Shown here piece by piece: positions 55,638 through 64,000 of a DNA stretch of 64,000 nucleotides. The notes under the pieces are model-generated. The model was not told the origin of the DNA. It worked only from the letters and a program-made list of their open reading frames with translations, and made no database searches. A program made the position numbers and the translations under genes. Each line of letters begins with the position of its first letter. The stretch's first letter is position 1. Source of the stretch: Allacma fusca (lineage: Eukaryota; Arthropoda; Collembola; Symphypleona; Sminthuridae); assembly GCA_947179485.1 (NCBI GenBank), contig OX359245.1:71411067-71475066 (forward strand). Direction: 5' to 3'.

Positions 55638-57006
55638 ATGGACGTCAATTCAGTATTCCAGGAACCTCCTACGGTCTTCGAGGGTTCCACTCAATCCTTG
55701 CGTTCCGAATTAAACTTATTTCATCTGCCCCCAACAGATGTCAGCATTCAGCAAAGCTGAGTACATTCCGTGCTTTCCGTTGATTTCTACCAAGGAATCA
55801 TACAACCCCATTGAATTCTAAATCATGTCTGATTCAAGTGGATACATGGACCCATCGGATAGCTTTCTTGCATTAACATGCAGGATCGTTCGTGCCGATG
55901 GCAAGAACTGTGACGAGACTGACATCTGTTCTCCCAGTTCGAATTTTTTCCATACAATGTTCAGCAATTTGGAAGTTTATTTAAACGGAACTTCAATTTT
56001 GGACAGCAATAATTATTACCCAACAATGTCTTACATTCAACGATTTCTCTCTTCCAGCAACATTTAAAAAACGAATCGATTGATGAATGAATTCTGGTAT
56101 GCAAACAACAAGAAGGGAGATTTTAATGTAACAGACGCGGGATTCAAGGAACGCTATGAAAAGACAAAAACCTCGCAACAATTTACCATGCTGGGGAGTT
56201 TAAATTGCAACATGTTCCACCAGCCACGTTATTTGCCTTCTGGAAGCGAGCTCCGTATAGTTCTGCGCAGAAGCCCGCCTGAAATTTGTTTAAACTCAAA
56301 TGTTGACAAACTGCCAGCCATTTCGGGTGTGCCATACCGCTATGATATTAATGAAGTCGTATTTTATGTTTCGAAAAAGGTTGTGTCAAGACAAATTATT
56401 GACATACACCGTCGCGAATTGTCTTTGGGAAAGACGTTCAAGTATCCCGTAGTGAACGCCGATTTAAAAACATTCAACGTCGCCCAAGGTCTGTCCCAAA
56501 TTACCACAGGGCATTTTACTGGGTAGAATTCCTAAAATATTAGTTGTAGGCAATTTATCAGACGATGCGTTTATGTGATCCATCAAAAAGGACGCTTTCA
56601 ATTTTGTGGACAAAAATTGATCGGAACTTTCGATTTTGTGGAACGGTGAATACAATCAACATCGAGCAATTGCATTAAGTTTCAAAACAGCTAATGGATC
56701 TGGCACTGACAACTATTTACTAGCATTGCGATCTTTGCAGAATACGTCAGCAACTGAAATCCTTGGTAATGGCGTAAATCGGGATAACTACAAAGAGGGT
56801 AATTATTTTAAACTGTGCTCAATAATGTCGTTTAGTACTATCATTTAACGTGGAGTAATTCTAACGTATTTATTAACTAATACTCAGGAAACGTTCTTGT
56901 TGCTGTTGACTTACTACCGAATCAAAACGACGCGCTCTCGGTTAGCCGCCGGGGGAACATTAAAATAACGTTGACAAAGACCCGTCAGGTTATATTGGAT
57001 TATTAG
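55638..57006 (+). pseudogene. Major capsid protein (double jelly-roll) of Polinton, degenerate, with one intron
   Basis: Starts at ATG 55638 (LNLFHLPPTDVSIQQ matches the conserved N-terminus) and ends at TAG 57004-57006. Diagnostic blocks: NLEVYLNGTSILDSNNYYPT (first jelly-roll), LNCNMFHQPRYLPSGSELRIVL, and near the end VLVAVDLLPNQND. Lesions include a frameshift near 55755, stops near 55820 and 56065, a frameshift near 56525, and stops near 56572 and 56620. An apparent stop region at 56799-56887 is better explained as an 89-bp intron (gtaatt...ctaatactcag) joined in phase 1, which restores YKEG|NVLVAVDLLPN. No complete capsid protein can be made from this copy. Confidence 0.8.
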
Positions 57007-57007
57007 G

Positions 57008-57457
57008 ATGGAAACAACATCTATTCAACACATGCTTAATGCCATTTTTAACTGGTATCACATCAAGATACCCTTTTATGTGCTTGCAGCTGATGAATTT
57101 AACAATGTTTTCAAACACATTAACGCCCCTGCCATTTTTATTGTAAATACGGATGTTTTTTCAAGACCCGGAAAACATTGGATATGCATGAATAAAATTA
57201 GTTATAAACAATTTGAAATTTTTGATAGTTTTGGTAAGGATATTTCTCAGTATCACAATATACGCCTACCTCGGAATTTTATTATTAGAGAAAATTGTAA
57301 AATCGTGCAAAACGTGCAGTCAGAATAATGTGGACAGTTTTATGTAATGTTTGCACACAGTAGGGCAATAGATATACCTTACAATATATTTATATCTCAA
57401 TTTAAATCTAATACTTTGTATAATGATAAAATAGTTGCGTTGTTTACATACAAATGA
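57008..57457 (+). pseudogene. PRO: Adenain-like cysteine protease, in-frame TAA next to catalytic Cys
   Basis: About 150 codons, 1 bp after the capsid stop. The C48-type (adenain) layout is seen: PAIFIVNTDVFSRPGKHWICM with the catalytic His, FEIFDSFG with the acidic residue region, and CGQFYVMF with the catalytic Cys. A TAA at 57326-57328 lies immediately before the Cys codon, and the frame continues to TGA 57455-57457. In Polintons this enzyme matures the capsid. The single stop would remove the nucleophile and inactivate the product. Confidence 0.8.
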
Positions 57458-57608
57458 TGGAAATTGTAAAATAGTGAGGATTGATAAACGCTAGTGTGTG
57501 CTATTGTGTAATTGTGTATAAATTTATTACGCAACATTTAAATAAATATTCGATCCTGTACAAATACGAGAACAGTTTCTCATTTCTGCTCATTGTGAAA
57601 GCAACGTC

Positions 57609-58224
57609 ATGGAAATTGCAACTGAAGAAAATAATATCATTAACTATTCATTCCCTCATCCTAGTACAATTTCTATCGCAGGGAGCACACATGGCGGTAA
57701 GACGTACAAAACGCTTGAAATAATACGCAGACGTTTTGAGGTTTTTGAAAAGCGCTTAGAAAAGGTCATCTACGTTTGTAGTGATTTTCAGAAAGAATTT
57801 TATAAGTTAAAGGAGGAAGATAAAAATATAATCTTTACAAATAATCTTCATGATATCGAACAGTTGGCTAGTGATCCTTGTTTAATTGTTATCGATGACC
57901 AGCAGGATAGGATTTTCAAAGAAAGAAAACTTGGAACTTGTGACTCGCTATTTTATAAAACATTCATATAATCGAGGAGCGAGTGTAATATTAATTCTGC
58001 AAAATCCGTTTGTTAAAGGGTTAAGAGAGATAAATTTAAATACACAAATGTTACTGTTGTTTGATAATCCCAGAGACCGAAGTATAATTACTAATATCGC
58101 CAAACAAGTCTGCGCAGGTCAGACAAACGTTTTGACTTCAGCCTATATTAAAGCCGTGGCAAGTCGACAGTATGGCTACCTACTTTTAGACATGCATCCC
58201 AAAAACAAGTCATTTCCTTATTAG
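57609..58224 (+). pseudogene. ATP: DNA-packaging ATPase (FtsK/HerA superfamily), one frameshift
   Basis: Walker A is ISIAGSTHGGKTYKT (about residue 22-36) and Walker B is CLIVIDDQQD (about 95). A frameshift at about 57905-57935 moves the coding frame; the downstream part (HSYNRGASVILILQNPFVKG, sensor-like; then DNPRDRSIITNIAKQVC) ends at 58222-58224. This is the packaging motor conserved in Polintons, adintoviruses and virophages. Except for the one shift, the sequence is well preserved. Confidence 0.85.
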
Positions 58225-58287
58225 GTTCATTTTTGGGAATTCAATTTTACCTGACCAGAATGCTGAAGTATACGCTCCCCAATAAAA

Positions 58288-58617
58288 ATGGTGTTGAATA
58301 ATTCATTTGAAGAAAACTGTAAGTTCCTATTTCAAATTGCAACTGCCAAATCAAAGCTAAATGCTAGAAAACTAGTCCAAAATGCATCCGATTCGCAAAT
58401 ACGTGCACTACTAGAAATTATACACAATTTTAATCTATTTTGCAAAACGGAAACCACCCAGGTTTGTAAATTTGCTAGGAAAGTTAAAATATATTCCAAT
58501 GATAAAAACGCTGCAAAGCAGTGGCTTTTGAGAAATCCCAATCTAGTGAAATCCATATTAGCAAGTGTATTTCTAAAAGTGTTTATTGGTGAAATTATTC
58601 TATCGTATACAGAGTAA
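58288..58617 (+). CDS. Small conserved Polinton ORF, function unknown
   Basis: 109 codons, intact. The pattern around LVQNASDSQIRALLEIIHNFN followed by a basic stretch (CKFARKVKIYSNDK) and LLRNPNLVKSILASVFL resembles a short helical protein I remember as common in Polintons/adintoviruses, with the motif 'l..as..Q..al.Ei..N'. It was probably a virion or regulatory protein. It sits between the ATPase and a basic core gene, 63 bp after the ATPase stop. Confidence 0.6.
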   Translation: MVLNNSFEENCKFLFQIATAKSKLNARKLVQNASDSQIRALLEIIHNFNLFCKTETTQVCKFARKVKIYSNDKNAAKQWLLRNPNLVKSILASVFLKVFIGEIILSYTE

Positions 58618-59235
58618 TGGCTAAAGTAATGCGAGTTGTTTCGCCTGCTCTTTATGAAGTGCTTATGAAGCTATATAAAACGCGAAATAAATGATCAAAT
58701 CGAACAAAATATGCCCGCATCAGCGGTAGAAAACCCCAGGGAAAATCCTCATCCTATTTCAGCAATTAAACATATTGAAACAAGTCTTCCCGCCTCTGTA
58801 GCAAATAATTCAAGTGAAAAGGTTTCTTCAAAGCTCCCCTTTCTCCAGGGGGATTTAACGCAAAACCAAAGAAACGCAAATTTATAAAAATATGCTGTTG
58901 TCAAAATATTGGAAGTTCCATGTGTCAAAAATTCAAAGCAACAAATTGGCAAACACTGGATGATACATGTAAGGATATTCCTATGCAATATCTGAAAGAT
59001 TCTCAGCATGTGAATGCTGAAACAAATTCAAGATCTATTTTTACGACAGCAAGCGACAACTCTAAAGAGAGAAAAAACTGTGAAAGATGTTGATGCTGTT
59101 GGGGATAATAATATTAATGACCGTAAGAGATCGCTGAGGCCTAGAAAAAATCAACGAGGCTATGGTGGAAAACGAAAACCGAAACGCATTAGAAAGTGTA
59201 TCAAGTTAAAAAATACGTACAAAAGAACAATCTGA
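58618..59235 (+). pseudogene. Degenerate virion/core protein gene
   Basis: Starts immediately after the previous stop with MAKVMRVVSPALYEVLMKLY, a start I associate with a conserved Polinton late protein. Frameshifts at about 58685 and 58840, and others later, spread the sequence over frames. It ends with a very basic tail (RKRSLRPRKNQRGYGGKRK), suggesting DNA binding. No intron motif explains the breaks. Confidence 0.5.
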
Positions 59236-59279
59236 GGAATCAAAAAAATTAGTTTCCGCTTTGGAAGCGTTCGGTCAAC

Positions 59280-59805
59280 ATGGGTTCGCGAGTTATTATT
59301 CTGATTTTCTATTTATTTTTATTAAACGCTATTACACCTTCAGATTCAAGTTTAGACGCGGTTAAAGCTCCTAGTAGCCCCAGCGACGGTAGAAATAAGA
59401 AGTACAAATGCAGTCATCATCGAGTTTGTTCACCTCTCGCTCAAGATGTGGCTCTGAATGACGGAGCGACGTCAACCGAACGGTTGTTGATTCATCTACA
59501 TGTCGTTCTCAAGCATTTATTGCAGGACACGAATAAAATCAAGAACGGGAGCATAAGTGTGCCCACAGAGGGAGATAATGTGACCGCTCGGGAACACTCT
59601 GCGGGTAAGATTATTTTTCTGGAACTCGATCAAGTCTCCTCCCCTTTTTTTCCTCCAAGCAATATTCATTTTAACTGTGTAACTTGCCGTGCTTGCAGCT
59701 ACCTACACTTCTGTGGTACTTTTGTGTTCGCTTGTCTCCATCAAGATATACAAGTTTACGTCAAAGCTGGTTAGTGAGTGGAAAGCTAGGAACAACAATA
59801 ATTAA
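59280..59805 (+). CDS. Small predicted type I membrane glycoprotein, spliced (2 exons)
   Basis: Exon 59280-59604, intron 59605-59698 (gtaaga...cttgcag), exon 59699-59805, joined in phase 1 (G|CT). This gives about 142 residues: an N-terminal signal sequence (VIILIFYLFLLNAITPSDS), a Cys-containing ectodomain with sequons NGS and NVT, and, only after splicing, a C-terminal hydrophobic helix (TSVVLLCSLVSIKIY) plus a basic tail (KARNNNN). The unspliced frame lacks a clean anchor, which supports the intron. It ends 4 bp before the polB ATG. The function is unknown, and there is no visible lesion although its neighbours are broken. Confidence 0.55.
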
Positions 59806-59809
59806 ATCC

Positions 59810-62800
59810 ATGGAAGGGGAAATTCAAGAAAACATGAACGAGCCAATTGCTGGACCGTCTCAATCAAATACAAATGAGGATAACAGAGCAGTATCCAATA
59901 CAAATTTAGCTTATGAGACGACCCAACGACCAGATTCTATTACATCTGGATTTTTACGATCGGTATGTAATTGTTATTGTCTAAAAAATATTATTGTGCG
60001 GTTAAGTGATGATATTTATTTTCGTAAACCGTTCCGAAAAAATATTTATTTCGCGTGAAAAACACATGATCGGTTTATTAATAGTCTTGTTTTTTATCGA
60101 AGCGTTGATCTAAACGTTATCAAGTCACGATTGTTTTTGTTTTTATTTCAGGAACTTTATATTTCCATGCCCGACTGTATTTTTCGAAATCGAACACATA
60201 TCCAATACGCCTGTCATCTCGAAGAAAATCACTTGAAATGCTACACCCCGTTCCGTACTTTGCAACTTTCGATTTTGAATGCTACAGCAAACCTTATGTG
60301 GGAGACGGAGCAGAAAATCAATCGCAGAATGAGCAGCAGGAAGTTGGCGGAAAGAGAAAGAAAGTCTCTGCAACTGTAAAAAGGTACGAGTTTATTCCAG
60401 CAAGTTACTCTCTTGTAGTAGTACATAACACAAACAACCACGGAGAGCTGGTGACGACAGAATATTATTGTGGAGAGAATCCTGTGCAACATTTCTTTTC
60501 CCGCGCGTTCTACTGGGGGGAACCTTGCTAGAACGCATACGGAATACAAATAACATGATAGATCCTACAGATGAAGAAAAATCATTACACCGGGCCGCAA
60601 CGCATTGTCAGCATTGCAAGCGTAAATTCACTTCTTCAACACAGCAAGGGTTCTCTGAGCATCAACTTGCCTTTGACTTGTTCTCCGAAGACGGAAAATT
60701 GTTTTACGAATCGCCCAGTGAAGACAGCGAAATTAAAGAAGTTGCCCCACCAAGAAAGAACCCCAAAAAGATGCACGCTATATCCGACCAGTCATAAAAT
60801 GTGATAATCACAATCATGATACAGGTTTATATGTCTCCTCAATTTGCCAGTCTTGCAATCTTAAAATAAGATACAAATTTGAATTTTCAGTAATAGTGCA
60901 TGGAGGGAGCAATTTTGATTTTCACCTTCTCTTGAAGCACGCCGACAATACATTTTTTAATTATGAAAATATATATGTAATTGCAAAAACAGGAGAGAAA
61001 TTTGTTCAGATGACAATTGAAGGTATAGATATCTACATACCAAAGTTACATACTAATTATGGAGGTTCCAAATATAATAAGAGCAAGCTGACATGTGGGA
61101 ATAGAAAGGTTAAACTAAGATTTCAAGATTCGCGTAAGTTTCAACCAAGCTCGCTTGCGCAACTTGTGAATTAACTTCAATTGGAAAATTCTCCCCATTT
61201 TTCCCTGCTTCGACAAGTTGCTGAACGTTATTTGTTTCCCTCAGGAATCCTTGCCAGACCAAAACTTGACGGATGCAATGATTTAGCCTGGCAGGACTTA
61301 CTCCTAGCCAAGATTCCGTTCCCATACAGTTAGTCCTCCTCACCAGACAAATTAAATCTGGGTGTTCCAATTCCGAGCCGAGAAGAGTTTTTCAATGAAC
61401 TCACCCATGAACCATGCACTGACTCACAATGGTCAATGATAAATAAAATATGTCGGGTATTTCAGATTCAGGATTTTAATAAATATGCCCAATTGTACTG
61501 TGTGTTGGATTCTGTTCCTTTGAGTATTTGTTGGCTCAATTTTGTTTTCAATGGTATGAAATTGTACGGTTTAGATCCCACGTATTGTTGTACATGCTCC
61601 AGCTATAGTTGGCAATGCTGGCTGTACTCTTCTGGCGAGAGTATAGAATATATTATAGATAAAAATATGTACGATATGATAAAGTTAGGTATAAAAGGGG
61701 GCAGTCCTTTGCGACCCGAAAGATTACCAGAGCAAACACGCCCAGAAGTGCTTTCGGATACAATTCCGAGAAGCCCCCAAGTGTCGTAATTTATTTCGCT
61801 ATTGTAAGTTTGTATTTACATACAATGCAATCTTTTAAATATGCTCATTCTGAATACAAATGGAAGACTTTGGACACTCTCAATGCCATAAATTGGTTAG
61901 ACGAACAGCTACACAGCCCGGACAATTCCAAAGGCTACATTTTAAAAGTTGACTTGGAATACCCTGAGAGCATTCAGAATGAGACAGCTTCTCTCCCCCT
62001 GTGCCCAGAAAAGCGATGTGTGAAACTCGATTGGTTCTCTTTCCTCAACATTCCCAAATTCCTGCTTCACGGTTATCCACGACTAGAATATGTAGTACAT
62101 TATAGAACACTTGCTTTTTATTTGGAAAAAGGAATGAAATTAGTAAAAACCCATTCAGGGTTTTCATTTACCGAGAAGGCTTACCTACGTAAGTTCATAC
62201 AGGATAATATTGAAAGTCGCAGAATAGCTAAAACTGAATCAGAAAGGTCTGATCTCAAGCTGATAAATAATGGAACATATGGTATGTCTCTCAGAAATAA
62301 TGAGAACCTCTTTACAGTTAAATTTTGCAGGTCAGCAGCCAAGGCTCGAGCTTACCTTGCCGATATCGAATGTGTAGATTTTTCTATTTTAAACAACAAC
62401 ATAAGCATTGTGAAGCTTAAACCAAAATCAGTTACACTTTCAACTCTTATTCAGTGTGGAATGTCTGTTTTAGATTTATCTAAATTAATTTTCTATTCTG
62501 GCTATTATGACAACTTAGCAACTCGTATATCAGAAATTTATTCAGACACTGATAGTCTTATATCTGAAATTCTGGGCGAGGAAAAACTAATTTGGAGCGA
62601 GCTGGTTGAAAACAGGCATTTTTTTGATTTTTCTAAAATACCAAACAAACATGAAATATTTAATTTGCATCAACAAATACCCAATCTAAGAGATGGTAAC
62701 AAAAATGAGTCGGGAAGGTTTAAAATCGAATCGCTGGATGTGTCTGAAGTTATCAGTCTCAAGAGCAAGCAGTACAGTTTGCTTTTCCATGATCCAACAA

Positions 62801-63062
62801 TCGATATGAAAAATAAAGGCGTGCCAGCATATGCTCTTAAACATTTTTGCGCTCATGAAACATATAGAGATGTGGTGAAAAAAATCTTGTAAAGAAACTT
62901 GATGTAAATTTAATTCGTTCTACTAATCATACATTTAATTTTGTTTGCATGAATAAGGTAGGAATGCATGCACTGGATATGTACAGATGTTATCCAAATA
63001 GCGAGGATTGTAATTACTCATTACCGTTTGGTCATTATAAATTACTGTTAAAATCAATGTAA
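59810..63062 (+). pseudogene. POLB: Protein-primed DNA polymerase B (POLB), degenerate
   Basis: Exon 1 is 59810-59962, then intron 59963-60151 (gtatgt...atttcag), then the main exon to TAA 63060-63062. Blocks seen in order: zinc-finger-like CIFRNRTHIQYACH, exonuclease I (YFATFDFECY), CQHCKRKF, Exo II (VHGGSNFDFHLLL), RLYGLDP-type region (KLYGLDPTYCC), GYILKVDLEYPES, motif B (LKLINNGTYGMSL), motif C (YSDTDSLI), the KSKQYSLLF/KNKGVPA thumb and a C-terminal FGHYKLL. Lesions: frameshifts near 60238, 60490, 60770, 61710-61800 and 62880 (A7 run), and stops near 61173 and 61334. The place where DxxxLY motif A is expected reads AIVSLY at about 61803, apparently without the Asp. This enzyme replicated the element; this copy is inactive. 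Confidence 0.9.
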
Positions 63063-64000
63063 TAATGAAATAAAGTAACTGCAAATATTTTGTAAAATGC
63101 CAGTATTGCTTCTCACAAATTTATTACAGATTTCATCGAAACTCAATAATTCAAAAACCTTGCTTTGTAATTCCATCAAGCGATTTTCCTCACATTTTTG
63201 TAGTGTAGTGGCTGAGGAAAGGGAAGCAGGGACGAGAATACGATCTGCAGCATATTCTTTCAGCACACAAACGTCATTTGGACTTTTACAACGAGTCCAC
63301 ATTACATAATCCAAGCCAACACACATTTGCGACTGGTTCAGAAATATTGCAACCTTATTCAAATTTCTTCCTTGAGAGCGATGAGATGTAACTGCATATC
63401 CAAGCTCCATATAGAACCTTTTACTGCATATTAGAGACCCAGTTGCATCATCCTTTTCAGAATCAGACTGTCGGAATATTGGGACGCCCTTCCCTCCCTT
63501 GGTTTTGACAAACACATCTCCAGTATAATGTGGGAAATGAACCACCAAAAAATGTACATTTTTATCCAACCCTATACCTTCACTCTTACTATAATATACT
63601 ATATCTTCAATACACCCTTCGGAACCATTACATAAACCAACGCGGGAGCAAATATTCCGCTGTAATATTATTTCCACTCCAATAGCTATTTCCAGGGGTC
63701 GTATTCCATTCTCAATGTGAACAATCTCCTGGAGCAAAAAACGTGCGTACAATTTGTCCCTATAATTGCATTAATAATAACAATTTTTAACACACATTAA
63801 GAATTTATCTTATGTACATGTAACTTACTGATTGTAGTCCCACACAAGTCTCCTCAAAGGGAATATATGCAGAGCATCCCGGAATGTTTGTTTTTCTTCC
63901 TCACCAAGTTTGCTCAACTGTCGGGAGCGAACAAATTCCAAATCAGATTGCACGCACTCACGTCTCTTTAATCTCCCCAAACATTCCAAGAAACAATTTT
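63054..64000 (-). CDS. PIF1-like helicase, C-terminal part (5' end beyond window)
   Basis: Superfamily 1 DNA helicase C-terminal region. Exon (64000)-63829, intron 63828-63760 (gtaagt...tatag, 69 bp), exon 63759-63054, joined in phase. Motifs: GIRPLEIAIGVEIILQRNI and GLCNGSEGCIEDI (the PIF1/Helitron helicase 2B-3 region), LGYAVTSHRSQGRNLNKV (motif V, HkSQG) and GLDYVMWTRCKS (motif VI, where YVAlSR is usual; here Ser-Arg is replaced by Thr-Arg). No stop or frameshift is visible. It is convergent with POLB and overlaps its last 9 bp, which argues that it belongs to the element rather than to a neighbouring Helitron. Confidence 0.8.

Larger units (their letters stand above)
52253..64000 (+). mobile_element. 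Maverick/Polinton (virus-like giant DNA transposon), right end outside window
   Basis: Eleven genes characteristic of, or compatible with, Polintons sit almost without gaps: retroviral-type integrase, penton-like and major capsid proteins, adenain-like protease, FtsK/HerA packaging ATPase, basic core proteins, a membrane protein, protein-primed DNA polymerase B, and a convergent PIF1-like helicase. The left boundary is a guess: agtagtataaag at 52253 resembles Polinton 5'-AG termini, but its inverted partner is not in the window. Several genes are decayed, so this copy can no longer be autonomous. Confidence 0.9.

Noticed and set aside
56799-56887. Stop codon and insertion as another capsid lesion
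   Set aside because: GT...CTAAT...CAG ends and exact restoration of YKEG|NVLVAV make it an intron.
63054-64000. Helicase as part of a Helitron
   Set aside because: PIF1-like helicases are the core of Helitrons, so this remains possible, but there is no Rep domain or Helitron end in the window and the 9-bp overlap with POLB favours the Polinton. Kept as an alternative only.

Overview
This window is AT-rich nuclear DNA from an arthropod. The evidence is a trissin-type neuropeptide GPCR, a divergent ionotropic chemoreceptor (IR), secreted DOMON proteins, short GT-AG introns (about 50-190 bp apart from the GPCR introns) and a heavy load of arthropod-type transposons. I suspect a springtail or another non-model hexapod, but nothing here proves it.

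Layout. 1-4.8 kb: no gene found. 4.8-9.6 kb (+): four exons of a trissin receptor orthologue. 14.4-16.5 kb (-): a seven-exon secreted protein with two DOMON domains, reconstructed exon by exon. 18.6-27.6 kb (-): a complete Ty3/gypsy element with 520-bp LTRs (one mismatch between them), gag, pol and an env-like ORF, inserted with an ATAT target duplication into the second copy of an old tandem duplication. 27.8-28.9 kb: GGGAC-rich repeats and a 31-bp tandem repeat. 29.9-32.0 kb (+): an intronless IR gene of about 690 codons with one in-frame TAA. 32.2-32.8 kb: 3' end of a non-LTR retrotransposon. 35.2-43.9 kb (-): a second, unrelated Ty3/gypsy element with apparently identical 540-bp LTRs, also flanked by ATAT, whose pol ORF runs into the 3' LTR. 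45.5-47.0 kb (+): a three-exon secreted Ile/Pro-rich protein. 47.4-48.0 kb (-): the C-terminal part of an AIG1/septin-like GTPase relative. 48.1-51.7 kb: a minisatellite, a fold-back palindrome and a pogo/Tigger-like MITE.

52.3-64.0 kb holds the most interesting object: most of a Maverick/Polinton (virus-like giant DNA transposon). Its order is integrase, penton-like minor capsid, Arg-rich core protein, major capsid, adenain-like protease, packaging ATPase, a small conserved ORF, a basic core protein, a small membrane protein and protein-primed DNA polymerase B, all on +. A PIF1-like helicase lies convergently on - and overlaps the end of polB by 9 bp. At least five of these genes are interrupted by short spliceosomal introns. 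Major capsid, ATPase, core and polB are broken, while penton, the small ORF, the spliced membrane protein and the helicase remain open. The right end of the element lies outside the window.
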